NCBI GenBank assembly: GCA_947624485.1
Contig: CANQKM010000003.1
Coordinates: 186,001-250,000 of the forward strand
Reading direction: 5' to 3'
Source of the DNA: an uncultured Clostridia bacterium
GTDB lineage: Bacteria; Bacillota; Clostridia; UBA1381
DNA: 64,000 nucleotides
Below are positions 25,685 to 35,385 of the stretch, one piece after another (positions within the stretch are counted from its first letter, which is position 1; every line of letters starts with the position of its first letter). The notes under the pieces are model-generated. The model saw only the letters and a program-made list of their open reading frames with translations. It was not told the DNA's origin and did no database searches. A program made the translations under genes and the position numbers.

Positions 25685-27157
25685 ATGGAAATCAAGAAAA
25701 TGTATATAGGCGGCGAATGGCTTTCGAGCGATAAGGTGCTTGACGTGATAAATCCGGCGGACGGCAAGGTTTTTGCTCAGGTTTACGAGAGCAGCGTCGA
25801 GGATACGAAAAAAGCGATAGCCGCCGCGAAGAAATCATTTTACGAAACGCGCGAATGGCGCGACATGGACTCGCAGGAGCGCGGCGATATTATATTGAAA
25901 ATCGCCGATAAGATAGAGGAATACGCCGACGAGTTTGCGCGGCTCGACACTCTGGATAACGGCAAGCCGCTGCGCGAAGCCGAGGGCGATATATCCGACG
26001 GAATACACACCTTCCGCTATTACGCGTCGCTCATAAAAGCGCCGCACGGCGGAGCGTACGACGTAAATAAGGGCTTCGGGGAGATGCACTCGTATACCGT
26101 TCATGAGCCGGTCGGAGTCTGCGCGCAGATCACACCGTGGAACTATCCGTTTCTCATGTCGGTCTGGAAGCTCGCGCCGGCTCTTGCGGCGGGCAATTCC
26201 GTAGTATTCAAGCCCTCGCCGAAGGCTCCCCTTTCCACGATCAGGCTTTTCGAGGTGTTTGAGGAGGTTGGAATACCCGCCGGAGCGGCAAATCTCGTGA
26301 TAGGCGACGCGGAGGTCGGCACGGAGATGGCACAGAACAAGGATGTTGACATGATAACCTTTACCGGCAGTACGAGAGTAGGCAGCCACCTTATGAGATG
26401 CGCGTCGGGAAATATAAAGAAAATCGGTCTGGAGCTTGGCGGAAAATCGCCGAATGTGATTTTTGCCGACTGCGATCTTGACGGCGCGGTGGAATGGGCG
26501 ATGGTCGGAATATTCTTTAATCAGGGCGAGGTCTGCTCCGCCGGTTCGAGAATAATTATTGAAAAATCAATAAAGGACGAATTTGTAAAGCGGCTCGCAA
26601 AAAAGGCGAATGCCATGACCATCGGAAACGGTCTCGACAATCCCGATATGGGGCCTCTTATCGACGAAACTCAGATGAACCGCGTTCTCGATTATATAAA
26701 AAGCGGTATCGACGAGGGCGCAACTCTCGTCTGCGGTGGCACGCGCTATACTGAAAACGGCTGCGAAAACGGCTACTTCGTGCGACCGACGATTTTCGAT
26801 AACTGCACAAGCGACATGAAAATAGTGCGCGAGGAAATTTTCGGCCCCGTAGTAACGGTGCAGACATTTGAAACCGAGGAGGAAGCCGTAGCGATGGCGA
26901 ACGACACGGACTACGGTCTTGCCGGAGCGTGCTTTACCTCCGACATAACGCGCGCCATGCGTGTAATAAAGGAAATAAGAGCGGGAATAACGTGGATCAA
27001 CTGCTATAATCCGACCTTCAACGAAGCGCCGTGGGGCGGATACAAGATGTCCGGCATCGGACGCGAGCTTGGCGTTCACGGGCTGGAGGAATATCAGGAG
27101 ATAAAGCAAATAAATATAAACCTTACGCCGGGCGTACTCGGCTGGTATGAGAATTGA
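25685..27157 (+). CDS. Aldehyde dehydrogenase, likely 4-aminobutanal dehydrogenase
   Basis: 490 residues. PWNYP, FTGSTRVG (cofactor), the general base in LELGGKSPN, catalytic cysteine in NQGEVCSAGSRI, and EEIFGPV. The betaine/aminobutyraldehyde dehydrogenase subgroup fits, and position between potD and putrescine aminotransferase points to oxidation of 4-aminobutanal to GABA with NAD(P). Substrate is inferred from context. Confidence 0.82.
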   Translation: MEIKKMYIGGEWLSSDKVLDVINPADGKVFAQVYESSVEDTKKAIAAAKKSFYETREWRDMDSQERGDIILKIADKIEEYADEFARLDTLDNGKPLREAEGDISDGIHTFRYYASLIKAPHGGAYDVNKGFGEMHSYTVHEPVGVCAQITPWNYPFLMSVWKLAPALAAGNSVVFKPSPKAPLSTIRLFEVFEEVGIPAGAANLVIGDAEVGTEMAQNKDVDMITFTGSTRVGSHLMRCASGNIKKIGLELGGKSPNVIFADCDLDGAVEWAMVGIFFNQGEVCSAGSRIIIEKSIKDEFVKRLAKKANAMTIGNGLDNPDMGPLIDETQMNRVLDYIKSGIDEGATLVCGGTRYTENGCENGYFVRPTIFDNCTSDMKIVREEIFGPVVTVQTFETEEEAVAMANDTDYGLAGACFTSDITRAMRVIKEIRAGITWINCYNPTFNEAPWGGYKMSGIGRELGVHGLEEYQEIKQININLTPGVLGWYEN

Positions 27158-27179
27158 TATTGAAAAGGAGATTTTATAA

Positions 27180-28532
27180 ATGAGTTTTGAACAGGTTTCA
27201 AAGGATTTGGAAAAGGTAATAGGTTATATAAAATCCGATGAACTTACAAATGAGCAGAAGGACGAAATGACAAAGGAAACCATAGAATATTTTGACAGCT
27301 ACGTTTCGCCCGGCTGGCTGAAATACAGAAAATCGGTATCGACAAATTCGGCAACGCTCGAGTGGCGCGACCATGACAGCGTTTGCGAGGGACTTTACGG
27401 CGAGGAATTTATCGACTGTCTCGGTGGCTTCGGAATATACACCTGCGGTCACAGAAATCCTGAAATACTCGACGTGGTAAAGGCTCAGCTTGAGCATCAG
27501 GCGCTGCACTCGCAGGAGCTTTTAGACCCTCTGCGCGGCTATCTCGCAAAGGCTATGGCTGAGATCACGCCGGGGGATCTGAGCAAGTGCTTCTTCACGA
27601 ACGGCGGCGCGGAGGCTGTGGAAATGGCGCTGAAGCTCGCGAGGATAGCGACGGGCGGACGATGGTATATTTCAACCGTCGGCGCGTTCCACGGCAAGTC
27701 AATGGGCGCGATTTCCGTAGGCGGTAAAAATACATACCGCGTTCCGTACACGCCGATGGTGCAGCAAATTCAGCACGTTGAATACGGAAACGCGGAGGAC
27801 GCGCGAAAAGCTATTAGGAACCTCACCGCTGTTGGAGAAAAGGTGGCGGCGATGATAGTCGAGCCTATTCAGGGCGAAGCCGGAGTTATCGTTCCTCCCG
27901 AGGGCTATTTAAAGGAGCTTCGCGAAATCTGCGACGAGTACGGAGTGGCGCTGATATTTGACGAAATACAGTGCGGTATGGGAAGAACAGGCACTATGTG
28001 GCGCTGTCAGGCGGAAGGCGTCGCGCCGGACATTATGACGTTCGGCAAGGCGTTCGGCGGCGGCATTATGCCTATCACGGGCTTGATATGCACGTCAAAA
28101 ATGTGGGTCGACGAGCTTGTCGACAACCCGTGGCTTTTGGGCTCGCCGACCTTCGGCGGCAATCCGGTATGCTGCAGTGCGGCGATCGCGACGATAAAAT
28201 ACATGATTGACAACGACATTCCCGGAATGTGCGCGAAAAAGGGTAAAATATTAAAGGACGGACTTATGAAGCTGAAGGAAAAGTATCCGGAGGTAATCGA
28301 CGACGTTCGCGGCACGGGACTCATGCTCGCGGTCGAGTTTTGCAAATCGGAGGTCGGATACAGCATCGCAAAGGGACTGTTCGCGCGCGGAGTTATGACG
28401 GCGGGAACGCTCGTAAACGCAAAATGTATACGCTTTGAGCCGCCCGCGGTAATCACCGAGGAACAGATCGCCGCCGTTACGGAACGCATGGACGCGGCGA
28501 TAGCGGACACAAAAAAGGAATTTAATTTATAA
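27180..28532 (+). CDS. patA: Putrescine aminotransferase (YgjG/PatA type)
   Basis: 450 residues, class III PLP aminotransferase. Blocks close to E. coli YgjG as I recall it: EFIDCLGGFGIYTCGHRNP, HSQELLDPLRGYLAK, VGAFHGKSMGA, IVEPIQGEAGVIVPP, and the PLP lysine in TFGKAFGGGIMP. Converts putrescine and 2-oxoglutarate to 4-aminobutanal and glutamate. Confidence 0.88.
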   Translation: MSFEQVSKDLEKVIGYIKSDELTNEQKDEMTKETIEYFDSYVSPGWLKYRKSVSTNSATLEWRDHDSVCEGLYGEEFIDCLGGFGIYTCGHRNPEILDVVKAQLEHQALHSQELLDPLRGYLAKAMAEITPGDLSKCFFTNGGAEAVEMALKLARIATGGRWYISTVGAFHGKSMGAISVGGKNTYRVPYTPMVQQIQHVEYGNAEDARKAIRNLTAVGEKVAAMIVEPIQGEAGVIVPPEGYLKELREICDEYGVALIFDEIQCGMGRTGTMWRCQAEGVAPDIMTFGKAFGGGIMPITGLICTSKMWVDELVDNPWLLGSPTFGGNPVCCSAAIATIKYMIDNDIPGMCAKKGKILKDGLMKLKEKYPEVIDDVRGTGLMLAVEFCKSEVGYSIAKGLFARGVMTAGTLVNAKCIRFEPPAVITEEQIAAVTERMDAAIADTKKEFNL

Positions 28533-28543
28533 AGGGCAGAATT

Positions 28544-29653
28544 ATGAAAACATTTAAAATAGCTCCCTCCGTGGTATCGCTCGATACCGCGGAGGAATTT
28601 TGCGGAAGATATTATATCAACGAAAACGACCTTGTAATAACAAATGATTTTACATGGAATAAATTTTTCAAAAATCAACGCGCGGGTAATCTTATTTTCA
28701 TTCAGAATTACGGTGTCGGCGAGCCGAATGATGAAATGGTCGAGCACATCTGCCGCGACATAAAAAGCGAATATACACGCGTTATCGCGATAGGCGGCGG
28801 CACTGTGCTTGATGTGGCAAAGCTGTTCGCGCTGCGGCAGACCTCGCCCGTAACGGATCTGTTCGACAAAAATATTCCCGCAATAAAGGAAAAGCGGCTT
28901 ATCCTTGTCCCGACCACCTGCGGTACGGGCAGCGAGATCACAAATATTTCAATTTTGGAATTTAAAAAGCGTCATACAAAATTCGGTCTTGCCGACGACG
29001 CTTTATACGCCGACGAAGCCGTGCTCGTGCCGGAGCTTATGGACGGTATCCCGTTTTCCGTATTTGCGGCAAGCTCGGTCGACGCGCTCATCCACGCGTT
29101 TGAGAGCTATCTCTCGCCGAAGGCGTCGGTGTTTTCGCGGACGTTCTCGATACAGGCGGCGAAAATGATTTTATCGGGCTATAAGAAAATAGAAAACGGA
29201 GCGGAGCTGTCGCCGGAGCTTCTCAGGAGCTTTTTGGTCGCGGCTGACTTCGCGGGTATAGCGTTTTCAAACGCGGGCTGTGCGGCTGTTCACGCGATGA
29301 GCTATCCGCTCGGAGCGGAGTTTCATATTCCGCACGGCGAAGCAAATTACGCGGTATTTTCCGGCGTTTTCAAAACATATATGAAAATGAAACCGGACGG
29401 CGCGATAGGCCTTCTTTGCAGGATCATATCAAAAATACTCGGCTGTGACGGCGCGGATGCTTTAGACGAGCTTGACCGCCTGCTCGACAGCGCTGTTTTA
29501 AAGAAAAAACGCCTCGGCGAATACGGCATGACAAGGGAGCAGATAACGGAATTTGCCGCGTCCGTAACGGAAAATCAAAAACGGCTTTTATCGAACAGCT
29601 ATGTACCGCTTACAACGGAGCAGATAGCGGAAATTTACGCCGAGCTGTATTGA
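28544..29653 (+). CDS. 4hbD: 4-hydroxybutyrate dehydrogenase
   Basis: 369 residues, iron-containing alcohol dehydrogenase family. Very like the Clostridium kluyveri 4HbD I recall: YGVGEPNDEM, AIGGGTVLDVAKL, LVPTTCGTGSEITN, SSVDALIHAFESY, and the metal-binding HAMSYPLGAEFHIPHGEAN. Reduces succinate semialdehyde to 4-hydroxybutyrate, re-oxidising NADH. It sits between the two aminotransferases. Confidence 0.88.
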   Translation: MKTFKIAPSVVSLDTAEEFCGRYYINENDLVITNDFTWNKFFKNQRAGNLIFIQNYGVGEPNDEMVEHICRDIKSEYTRVIAIGGGTVLDVAKLFALRQTSPVTDLFDKNIPAIKEKRLILVPTTCGTGSEITNISILEFKKRHTKFGLADDALYADEAVLVPELMDGIPFSVFAASSVDALIHAFESYLSPKASVFSRTFSIQAAKMILSGYKKIENGAELSPELLRSFLVAADFAGIAFSNAGCAAVHAMSYPLGAEFHIPHGEANYAVFSGVFKTYMKMKPDGAIGLLCRIISKILGCDGADALDELDRLLDSAVLKKKRLGEYGMTREQITEFAASVTENQKRLLSNSYVPLTTEQIAEIYAELY

Positions 29654-29693
29654 TCGGGCGGCAAAATATATAAAATAAAAAGGAGATTTTAAT

Positions 29694-31058
29694 ATGACGG
29701 AATTAAAATACGCGCTTCCGGAAATCAAAACGGAAACGCTTCCCGGACCGAACGCGTCGGATATTATCAAGCGCAGAGAAAACGCGATCCCGAACGCCAT
29801 AAAATGCGGCTACCCGCTTGTTGTAAAACGCGGCGAGGGTGCGATGATAGAGGATGTTGACGGAAATATATTTCTCGACTGGGTAGGCGGCGTTGGAGTT
29901 ATGAACGCCGGCTACAGTCAGCCGGAGGTGATCGCAGCTGTTAAAGAGCAGTCGGAACGGTTTTTCCATGTGATGATGAATATAGGAACTCACGAGGGCT
30001 ATGTCGCTCTTGCGGAGAAAATGAATAAGCTCGTACCCGTAAGAGGTGAAAGAAAAAAGACCATGTTCGTAAACTCGGGCGCGGAGGCGGACGAGAATGC
30101 GGTGAAAATCGCGAAGCAGTACACTAAGCGCCCGAATATAATCGTATTTTCCGGCGCGTTTCACGGCAGAACAGCTATGACGATGGCTATGACCTCAAAA
30201 AAGGCGTACGCTTACGGCATGGGACCGTTCCCCGACGGAGTGTACCGCGCGGAGTTCCCGTATCTCTACAGAAAGCCGAACGGCATGAGCGACGACGAGG
30301 CGGTAGAATACTACATAGAGCGATTTAAAGCGGTATTTGAGGAATGCTCGCCGCCGGAATTTGTCGCCGCGGTAGTCGTCGAGCCGGTGCAGGGCGAGGG
30401 CGGCTTTATTCCCGCGCCGATCGAGTGGGTAAAAGCGGTGAGAAAGATATGCGACGAGTATGGCATACTTCTCGTCGCGGACGAGGTGCAGACGGGCTTT
30501 GGCAGATCGGGAAAAATGTTTGTATCCGAATACTGGAAGGAAGCCGGCTGCGCGCCCGACATTATGACAAGCGCGAAATCCATAGCCGCAGGAGCGCCGC
30601 TGTCCGCCGTCACGGCAAGCGCGGAGATCATGGACTCATGCCGTGCCGGAACGCTCGGCGGAACATTTTCGGGAAACGCTCTCGCGTGCGCGTCGGCTCT
30701 TGAAGTGATTAAAATTATGGAAAAATATAATCTTCCCGGTCGCGCCGCAAAAATAGGAATGCGGTTCCGCGAGTTCATGCACACGCTCGAAAAATACGGA
30801 GTTATAGGCGACGTGCGCGGTATAGGCGCAATGACGGGCGTGGAGCTTGTAAAGGACGTCAAAACAAAAGAGCCGTATCCCGAGCTTACGGCGAAGCTCA
30901 TACAAACCGCCGCCCAAAACGGACTTATCATCGAAAACGCCGGAACATACGGAAACGTGATACGTTTTTTGTGTCCGCTTGTTGTTACGGACGAGCAGCT
31001 TGAGGCGGGGTTAAAAATATTCGAGGATGCGCTTGCGGCGTCGTTAAATACTGTTTGA
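29694..31058 (+). CDS. gabT: 4-aminobutyrate aminotransferase
   Basis: 454 residues, class III PLP aminotransferase. FLDWVGGVGVMNAGYSQPEV, NSGAEADENAVKIA, VFSGAFHGRTAM, VVEPVQGEGGFIPAP, VADEVQTGFGRSG, and PLP lysine in TSAKSIAAGAPLSAV. Makes succinate semialdehyde from GABA, feeding 4HbD. Last gene of the run, followed by a terminator. Confidence 0.85.
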   Translation: MTELKYALPEIKTETLPGPNASDIIKRRENAIPNAIKCGYPLVVKRGEGAMIEDVDGNIFLDWVGGVGVMNAGYSQPEVIAAVKEQSERFFHVMMNIGTHEGYVALAEKMNKLVPVRGERKKTMFVNSGAEADENAVKIAKQYTKRPNIIVFSGAFHGRTAMTMAMTSKKAYAYGMGPFPDGVYRAEFPYLYRKPNGMSDDEAVEYYIERFKAVFEECSPPEFVAAVVVEPVQGEGGFIPAPIEWVKAVRKICDEYGILLVADEVQTGFGRSGKMFVSEYWKEAGCAPDIMTSAKSIAAGAPLSAVTASAEIMDSCRAGTLGGTFSGNALACASALEVIKIMEKYNLPGRAAKIGMRFREFMHTLEKYGVIGDVRGIGAMTGVELVKDVKTKEPYPELTAKLIQTAAQNGLIIENAGTYGNVIRFLCPLVVTDEQLEAGLKIFEDALAASLNTV

Positions 31059-31080
31059 AGCTTTGAAAATTAAATTACGA

Positions 31081-31115
31081 CGGGAATGACGCTCAGCGGT
31101 GTTCCCGCTTTTTTT
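31081..31115 (+). terminator. Terminator after gabT
   Basis: CGGGAA / TTCCCG outer stem with inner CGCT / AGCG pairing, then a T-run. Confidence 0.75.
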
Positions 31116-31172
31116 ATTCCAAAAATTGATTTTCATTTTCCCTCGCAAAAATCGGATAAAATTTTTTATCGC

Positions 31173-31201
31173 TTGAATAAAAGGAAAAACAGTGATAAAA
31201 T
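31173..31201 (+). promoter_or_regulatory. MATE transporter promoter
   Basis: TTGAAT, 17-bp spacer, TAAAAT. The predicted start of transcription near 31208 favours the ATG at 31236. Confidence 0.6.
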
Positions 31202-31235
31202 AAAGGTCGTAATGTATAAGAAAGCCGTGGTAAAA

Positions 31236-32600
31236 ATGAAAAAGGAAATCTTGATAACCGATTTTACGGAAGGAAATGTCACGCGGCAGCTGTTGAAATT
31301 CGCGGCGCCGCTGTTTTTGTCGAGCATGCTGCAGATAGTGTACAACATGGTCGATATGGTTATCGTCGGGCAGAAGCTCGGCGCGGTCGGATTGTCGGCT
31401 GTGTCCGTCGGCGGCGATGTTTCCAATTTCCTCACGTTTCTCGCGATGGGATTTTCAAATGCGGGACAGGTTATAATATCGCAGTACATAGGCGCGGGAA
31501 AGCGGAAGCAGATAAGCCGCTTTATCGGTACAATGTTTTCGTTTTTAACCGTCTGCGCGGCTTGTATAACCGTAGCTTGCGTTGCGCTTCGCGCTCCGAT
31601 ACTGCGCCTTATGAACACGCCCGAGGAAGCGTTTTCCGAGGCACTCGCGTACGCGACGGTGTGTATTATCGGTCTTGTTTTTATATACGGCTACAATATC
31701 GTAAGCGCGGTGCTGCGCGGAATGGGCGATTCGACGCGTCCGTTCATATTCATAAGCATTGCCGCGGTCGTAAACCTTGTGCTTGATATTCTGTTTGTCC
31801 TCGTGTTCAATTTCGGCAGCATGGGCGCGGCTCTGGCTACGGTCATCAGTCAGGGACTGTCGTTCGTTTTGTGCGCGTCGTACATATTCAAAAACAGAGA
31901 ACGCTACGAGCTTAAATGGTCGGTGAGCGATTTTCTGCGCTGGGATAAGCGCATGCTTTCAAGGCTTATCAAGCTCGGACTCCCGATGGCGATAAAGAAC
32001 GCGTCGATACAATTCTCGAAGCTTTTCGTAAACTCGTGGATAAATTCCTACGGAGTTGCCGTATCGGCGTTCGCCGGTATCGCGAACAAGATAAACAGCA
32101 CGACAAATCTCATCTCGAACGCGTTTAACACAGCCGGCTCTTCTATGGTCGGACAAAATGTCGGAGCGAGGAAATACGACCGCGTCAAGAGGGTTATTCT
32201 TGAGGTATTCAAGATAACGACACTTATCGCGATATTGCTGTCAGTTTTGATAATCGCTTTCCCAAGACAAATTTACGGCTGCTTCACAAGCGACACATCA
32301 GTTCTCGAGATAGGCATGAAATACATACCTATCGCCGTGCTGATATTCTTCGGAAGCGCGGCTCGCTCGGGTATGAACGCGCTGATAAACGGCAGCGGAA
32401 ACTATATCGTAAATTTCGCGACCGCGATATGCGACGGTATAATACTGCGCATAGGGCTTGCGCTGCTGTTCGGGCTCGGCTTCAAAATGCAGCACTACGG
32501 CTTCTGGCTCGGCGACGCGCTGGCGGGCTTTACGCCGCTGTGGATAGGGCTTATATTTTATTTCAGCGGGAAATGGAAATCCGACGCTTATGCGGGATAG
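31236..32600 (+). CDS. MATE-family efflux transporter
   Basis: 454 residues, twelve predicted helices. N-terminus ILITDFTEGNVTRQLLKFA and LQIVYNMVDMVIVGQKLGA are typical of the Clostridial NorM/DinF-like branch, with duplicated halves (second copy at GLPMAIKNASIQFSKLFVNS). Exports drugs or metabolites with Na+ or H+; substrate unknown. In-frame ATGs exist at 31212 and 31236; I chose the latter because of the promoter position. Confidence 0.88.
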   Translation: MKKEILITDFTEGNVTRQLLKFAAPLFLSSMLQIVYNMVDMVIVGQKLGAVGLSAVSVGGDVSNFLTFLAMGFSNAGQVIISQYIGAGKRKQISRFIGTMFSFLTVCAACITVACVALRAPILRLMNTPEEAFSEALAYATVCIIGLVFIYGYNIVSAVLRGMGDSTRPFIFISIAAVVNLVLDILFVLVFNFGSMGAALATVISQGLSFVLCASYIFKNRERYELKWSVSDFLRWDKRMLSRLIKLGLPMAIKNASIQFSKLFVNSWINSYGVAVSAFAGIANKINSTTNLISNAFNTAGSSMVGQNVGARKYDRVKRVILEVFKITTLIAILLSVLIIAFPRQIYGCFTSDTSVLEIGMKYIPIAVLIFFGSAARSGMNALINGSGNYIVNFATAICDGIILRIGLALLFGLGFKMQHYGFWLGDALAGFTPLWIGLIFYFSGKWKSDAYAG

Positions 32601-32647
32601 CGCTCTGTTTTATTTCGTAAATTCTCTGTTATGACTGAAAAAATTTC

Positions 32648-32685
32648 AAAAATATTTCATTTACCCTTGACAACACGATGAGTAC
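32648..32685. repeat. 38-bp inverted repeat, left copy
   Basis: Runs from AAAAATATTTC through TTGACAACACGATGAGTAC. The reverse complement at 40632-40669 matches in 37 of 38 positions. It marks the AT-rich boundary of the accessory island next to the MATE gene. Confidence 0.85.
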
Positions 32686-32703
32686 TCAAAGTACCGAAGT
32701 GTG

Positions 32704-32845
32704 AAAATCCCGTTTCGGGATTTTGCAAAAAAGTTTCCTTCTTCCATGAAAGGAGGTGAAATTTTTGAACAAGTGCAGGCGGGATATTCAAATAATTAAA
32801 AACACGGAAGACGATGTCCTTAATCAAAGCACAAAGATCCGATAG
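32704..32845 (+). other. Leader hairpin, very strong ribosome site and a 26-codon reading frame
   Basis: A hairpin AAAATCCCG-ttt-CGGGATTTT (32704-32724) is followed by a near-perfect Shine-Dalgarno AAAGGAGGTGA (32750-32759). A TTG-started frame (32765-32845, beginning LNKCRRDIQIIKN) ends at TAG. It looks like the leader and beginning of a gene whose body is lost. Confidence 0.4.
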
Positions 32846-32922
32846 GATCGCATTGGGATTATAGAGACTCTGAGGGAAATTCTTATAGAGTATACCCCGA
32901 TGGACACATTAAACGAAAATAA
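32824..32922 (+). pseudogene. C-terminal tail of a polymorphic toxin
   Basis: A 32-codon open stretch, SKHKDPIGSHWDYRDSEG then NSYRVYPDGHIKRK and stop, without its own start. HWDY..G..YRVYPDG is the ending style of Ntox-type contact-dependent toxin domains. It overlaps the previous short frame in another phase, so the upstream part is frameshifted or deleted. It stops 14 bp before the candidate immunity gene, the normal toxin-immunity order. Confidence 0.5.
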
Positions 32923-32936
32923 CGGAGGTATTATAA

Positions 32937-33188
32937 ATGGATGATGATTGGAGATTGACAAATCAGATGAATTATTTATATGGCAAGAAACTACTGCATA
33001 CCAAATACGAGCCATACAAAGAAGGGTGGGAACATGATCATTGCGAGTTTTGCTTTGAACGCATTGATACAACCACCGGAAACGCATATTGCACAGAAGA
33101 CAAGTACCATTGGATATGTGAAAAATGTTTTGAGGATTTCAAAGACAAATTTCATTGGAAAACCTGTGACAAACAGAATGAAATGTGA
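32937..33188 (+). CDS. Cys-rich candidate immunity protein
   Basis: 83 residues, intact with GGAGG 9 nt before the ATG. DDWRLTNQMNYLYGKKL, then a zinc-ribbon-like HDHCEFCFERI (CxxC) and YCTEDKYHWICEKCFEDFK (C..CxxC). I recall this family (DDWRLTNQ..HCEFC) as common next to Firmicutes polymorphic toxins. It follows the toxin tail directly, so an orphan immunity role is inferred; function unproven. Confidence 0.6.
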   Translation: MDDDWRLTNQMNYLYGKKLLHTKYEPYKEGWEHDHCEFCFERIDTTTGNAYCTEDKYHWICEKCFEDFKDKFHWKTCDKQNEM

Positions 33189-33242
33189 TATACTATTGAT
33201 ACAATCCTGTTTTGACAGACTGTCCAATATTAGGAGGAATGA

Positions 33243-33497
<255 letters not shown>

Positions 33498-33537
33498 TAA
33501 TTCCGTCTGCTCCGACTGATATTTCTGTGACAGCATT

Positions 33538-33790
33538 ATATTGACCGGTAAGAACGTAATTCCTACCAAGTCGGGATAGGTCTTTTGTAATAACGCAATT
33601 TATCTTTCCGTCCTCAATATCATCGATCATACGTTGAAAGTTTGGGAGATCATAATTCGTGCCGGAGTATCCGTCGTCGATATACTCGCCGACAATCGAC
33701 CAGCCGCGCTCTTTTACATACTGCGTCAAAAGCTGCCGCTGCGATGTTATGCTTGAGCTTTTTACGCAGAGATTAAAAAAGTAGGCGCTG
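33538..33790 (-). pseudogene. Second serine recombinase fragment, opposite strand
   Basis: Minus-strand frame with SITSQRQLLTQYVKERGW, VGEYIDDGYSGTNYD, FQRMIDDIEDGKINCVI, TKDLSRLGRNYVLTGQY. The catalytic-serine start is missing upstream and the frame loses homology after GQY at 33538. Different in sequence from the fragment at 33246, so two elements met here. The two fragments face each other with about 40 bp between them. Confidence 0.75.
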
Positions 33791-33935
33791 CGGGTGGATA
33801 TTTATTATTTGCTTTATGCTCGTCAATATATGCCGCTCTCGGTTTGAAGCTCTGTGTAATCAAGGCAAAGCGACACAATTCTTTCCCCCAAAGGACAGCT
33901 CCTTTTCCACCGCGTACGCCGCATCCCCGTATCTT

Positions 33936-35252
33936 TTATAACCGACCGACAGAACAGATTTCTCCGACCTTCAAAATAATTGTTATTGCCTGCTCAAGTG
34001 TGCAATATTCCTGCGGTTCAAAATAATTATTTCCGACGCCGCTCATAAACTTATATTTTGTCATAGTATAAACACCGTCACGCGCCCAATCCGAAATCAT
34101 ATTATCATCCTCATATACTGTAAGCTCCGATATTTCTTTTAAGCTTTCCAAATCGGAAAAATATTTATCAAATTCTTTATATACATCAAAAGCGCGGCTG
34201 AAAATTGTGCATATTTGTTCTCTTGTAATATATCCGTCGGGATTGAACGTGCCGTCTCCCATACCGTTAATAATACCCAGTTCGGACAAAAGCATGATGC
34301 TCTCGTCTACCGTGTCCATATCGGAATATTGTATATTTTTGAGATCTGCTCCGGCAGAATGCGCCTTCTCGGAAATAACGGTATAACCGTTGGGATTTTC
34401 AAACAAATCATCATAGCTTCTGTACGGAATCATATTTAACATATTTGCCGTAAGCGCACAAAATTCTTTTCTGGTTATCGGCGAAGTATATTGTGTGCTT
34501 GTATTATACGGTATCAGATTATTCCCCGCCGCTTTTTGTAATATATCATACGCCCATTCACTGCACCCGTCAGCCGTAAAGAAGCATGTCATAGAGTTTT
34601 TTGTTTCCCATGTACCGTCATAACCGCTGAAATATTGTTCATCATGTGTTCCCTCATAATCTCCCAATACCTTCGCTCTATCTTTGTATTTGTTATAAAG
34701 CTCGCTTCCGAGCTCCGCGACCTTATACGCTTCCGAACCGCATGGCTTATACCATATAAAGTTTCTCGGCATTACGGGAAACGGGCTGTCTGCTCCATAC
34801 GTGCTTACTCCTTTTCCGTATCCGCCGTATACAGCCGCGCCGCCGTACCCGCCGCCGAAACAAAGCTGCGCCATCTTTACATTCCTGTACCATGTTTGGC
34901 GTTCGGCAGGGAGTTCTGCCGAAACGCCTATATAAAAGTAAGGATAGTTTTCATCGATATCCGGTCTGCTGTCAAAATCCGAATTGACAGGCGCAATAAT
35001 ACATTCTCCATCTGCCTGACTGTACGCGTCTTTAAGACTTTGAAGATCCTCTTCCTCCAATTCAGCCAAACGATTTATTCCTTCTGACGGGAAGCAAATA
35101 ATACCATATTTAATATTATCGATGTCCGTTCCGATCGACTCGCTGAAAACATCATTAAAAGACTTGACACGGCTCGGCAAAATGTCGCTTTCCGCAAACA
35201 CCGGTGCGGTGAACATCAAGCTGCTTATTATCAGGCAAATCAATTTTTTCAT
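33936..35252 (-). CDS. Secreted protein with C-terminal S-layer homology domains
   Basis: 438 residues. Signal peptide 1-20 (KKLICLIISSLMFTAPVFA). Residues about 25-240 are an unrecognised domain with a Gly/Tyr-rich patch (FGGGYGGAAVYGGYGKG). SLH-type repeats follow (about 240-430: ITRKEFCALTANML, GIINGMGDGTFNPDGYITRE, DWARDGVYTMTKYKFMSGVG). Start at 35252, with GGAG upstream. After the stop, another phase continues with YKRYGDAAYAVEKEL, hinting at a late frameshift. Third gene behind the LytTR regulator and kinase. Confidence 0.72.
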   Translation of the reverse strand: MKKLICLIISSLMFTAPVFAESDILPSRVKSFNDVFSESIGTDIDNIKYGIICFPSEGINRLAELEEEDLQSLKDAYSQADGECIIAPVNSDFDSRPDIDENYPYFYIGVSAELPAERQTWYRNVKMAQLCFGGGYGGAAVYGGYGKGVSTYGADSPFPVMPRNFIWYKPCGSEAYKVAELGSELYNKYKDRAKVLGDYEGTHDEQYFSGYDGTWETKNSMTCFFTADGCSEWAYDILQKAAGNNLIPYNTSTQYTSPITRKEFCALTANMLNMIPYRSYDDLFENPNGYTVISEKAHSAGADLKNIQYSDMDTVDESIMLLSELGIINGMGDGTFNPDGYITREQICTIFSRAFDVYKEFDKYFSDLESLKEISELTVYEDDNMISDWARDGVYTMTKYKFMSGVGNNYFEPQEYCTLEQAITIILKVGEICSVGRL

Positions 35253-35385
35253 AAATAACATCTCCTTATTTTTTTCAAATACAAGTATACTATCTTAAAT
35301 TTTAATTGTCAATTTCATGAATACGCATTTTAGGCATATATACATGCATTTGGTGAAATTGTACTCAAAAAAAATCAATGTTAAT

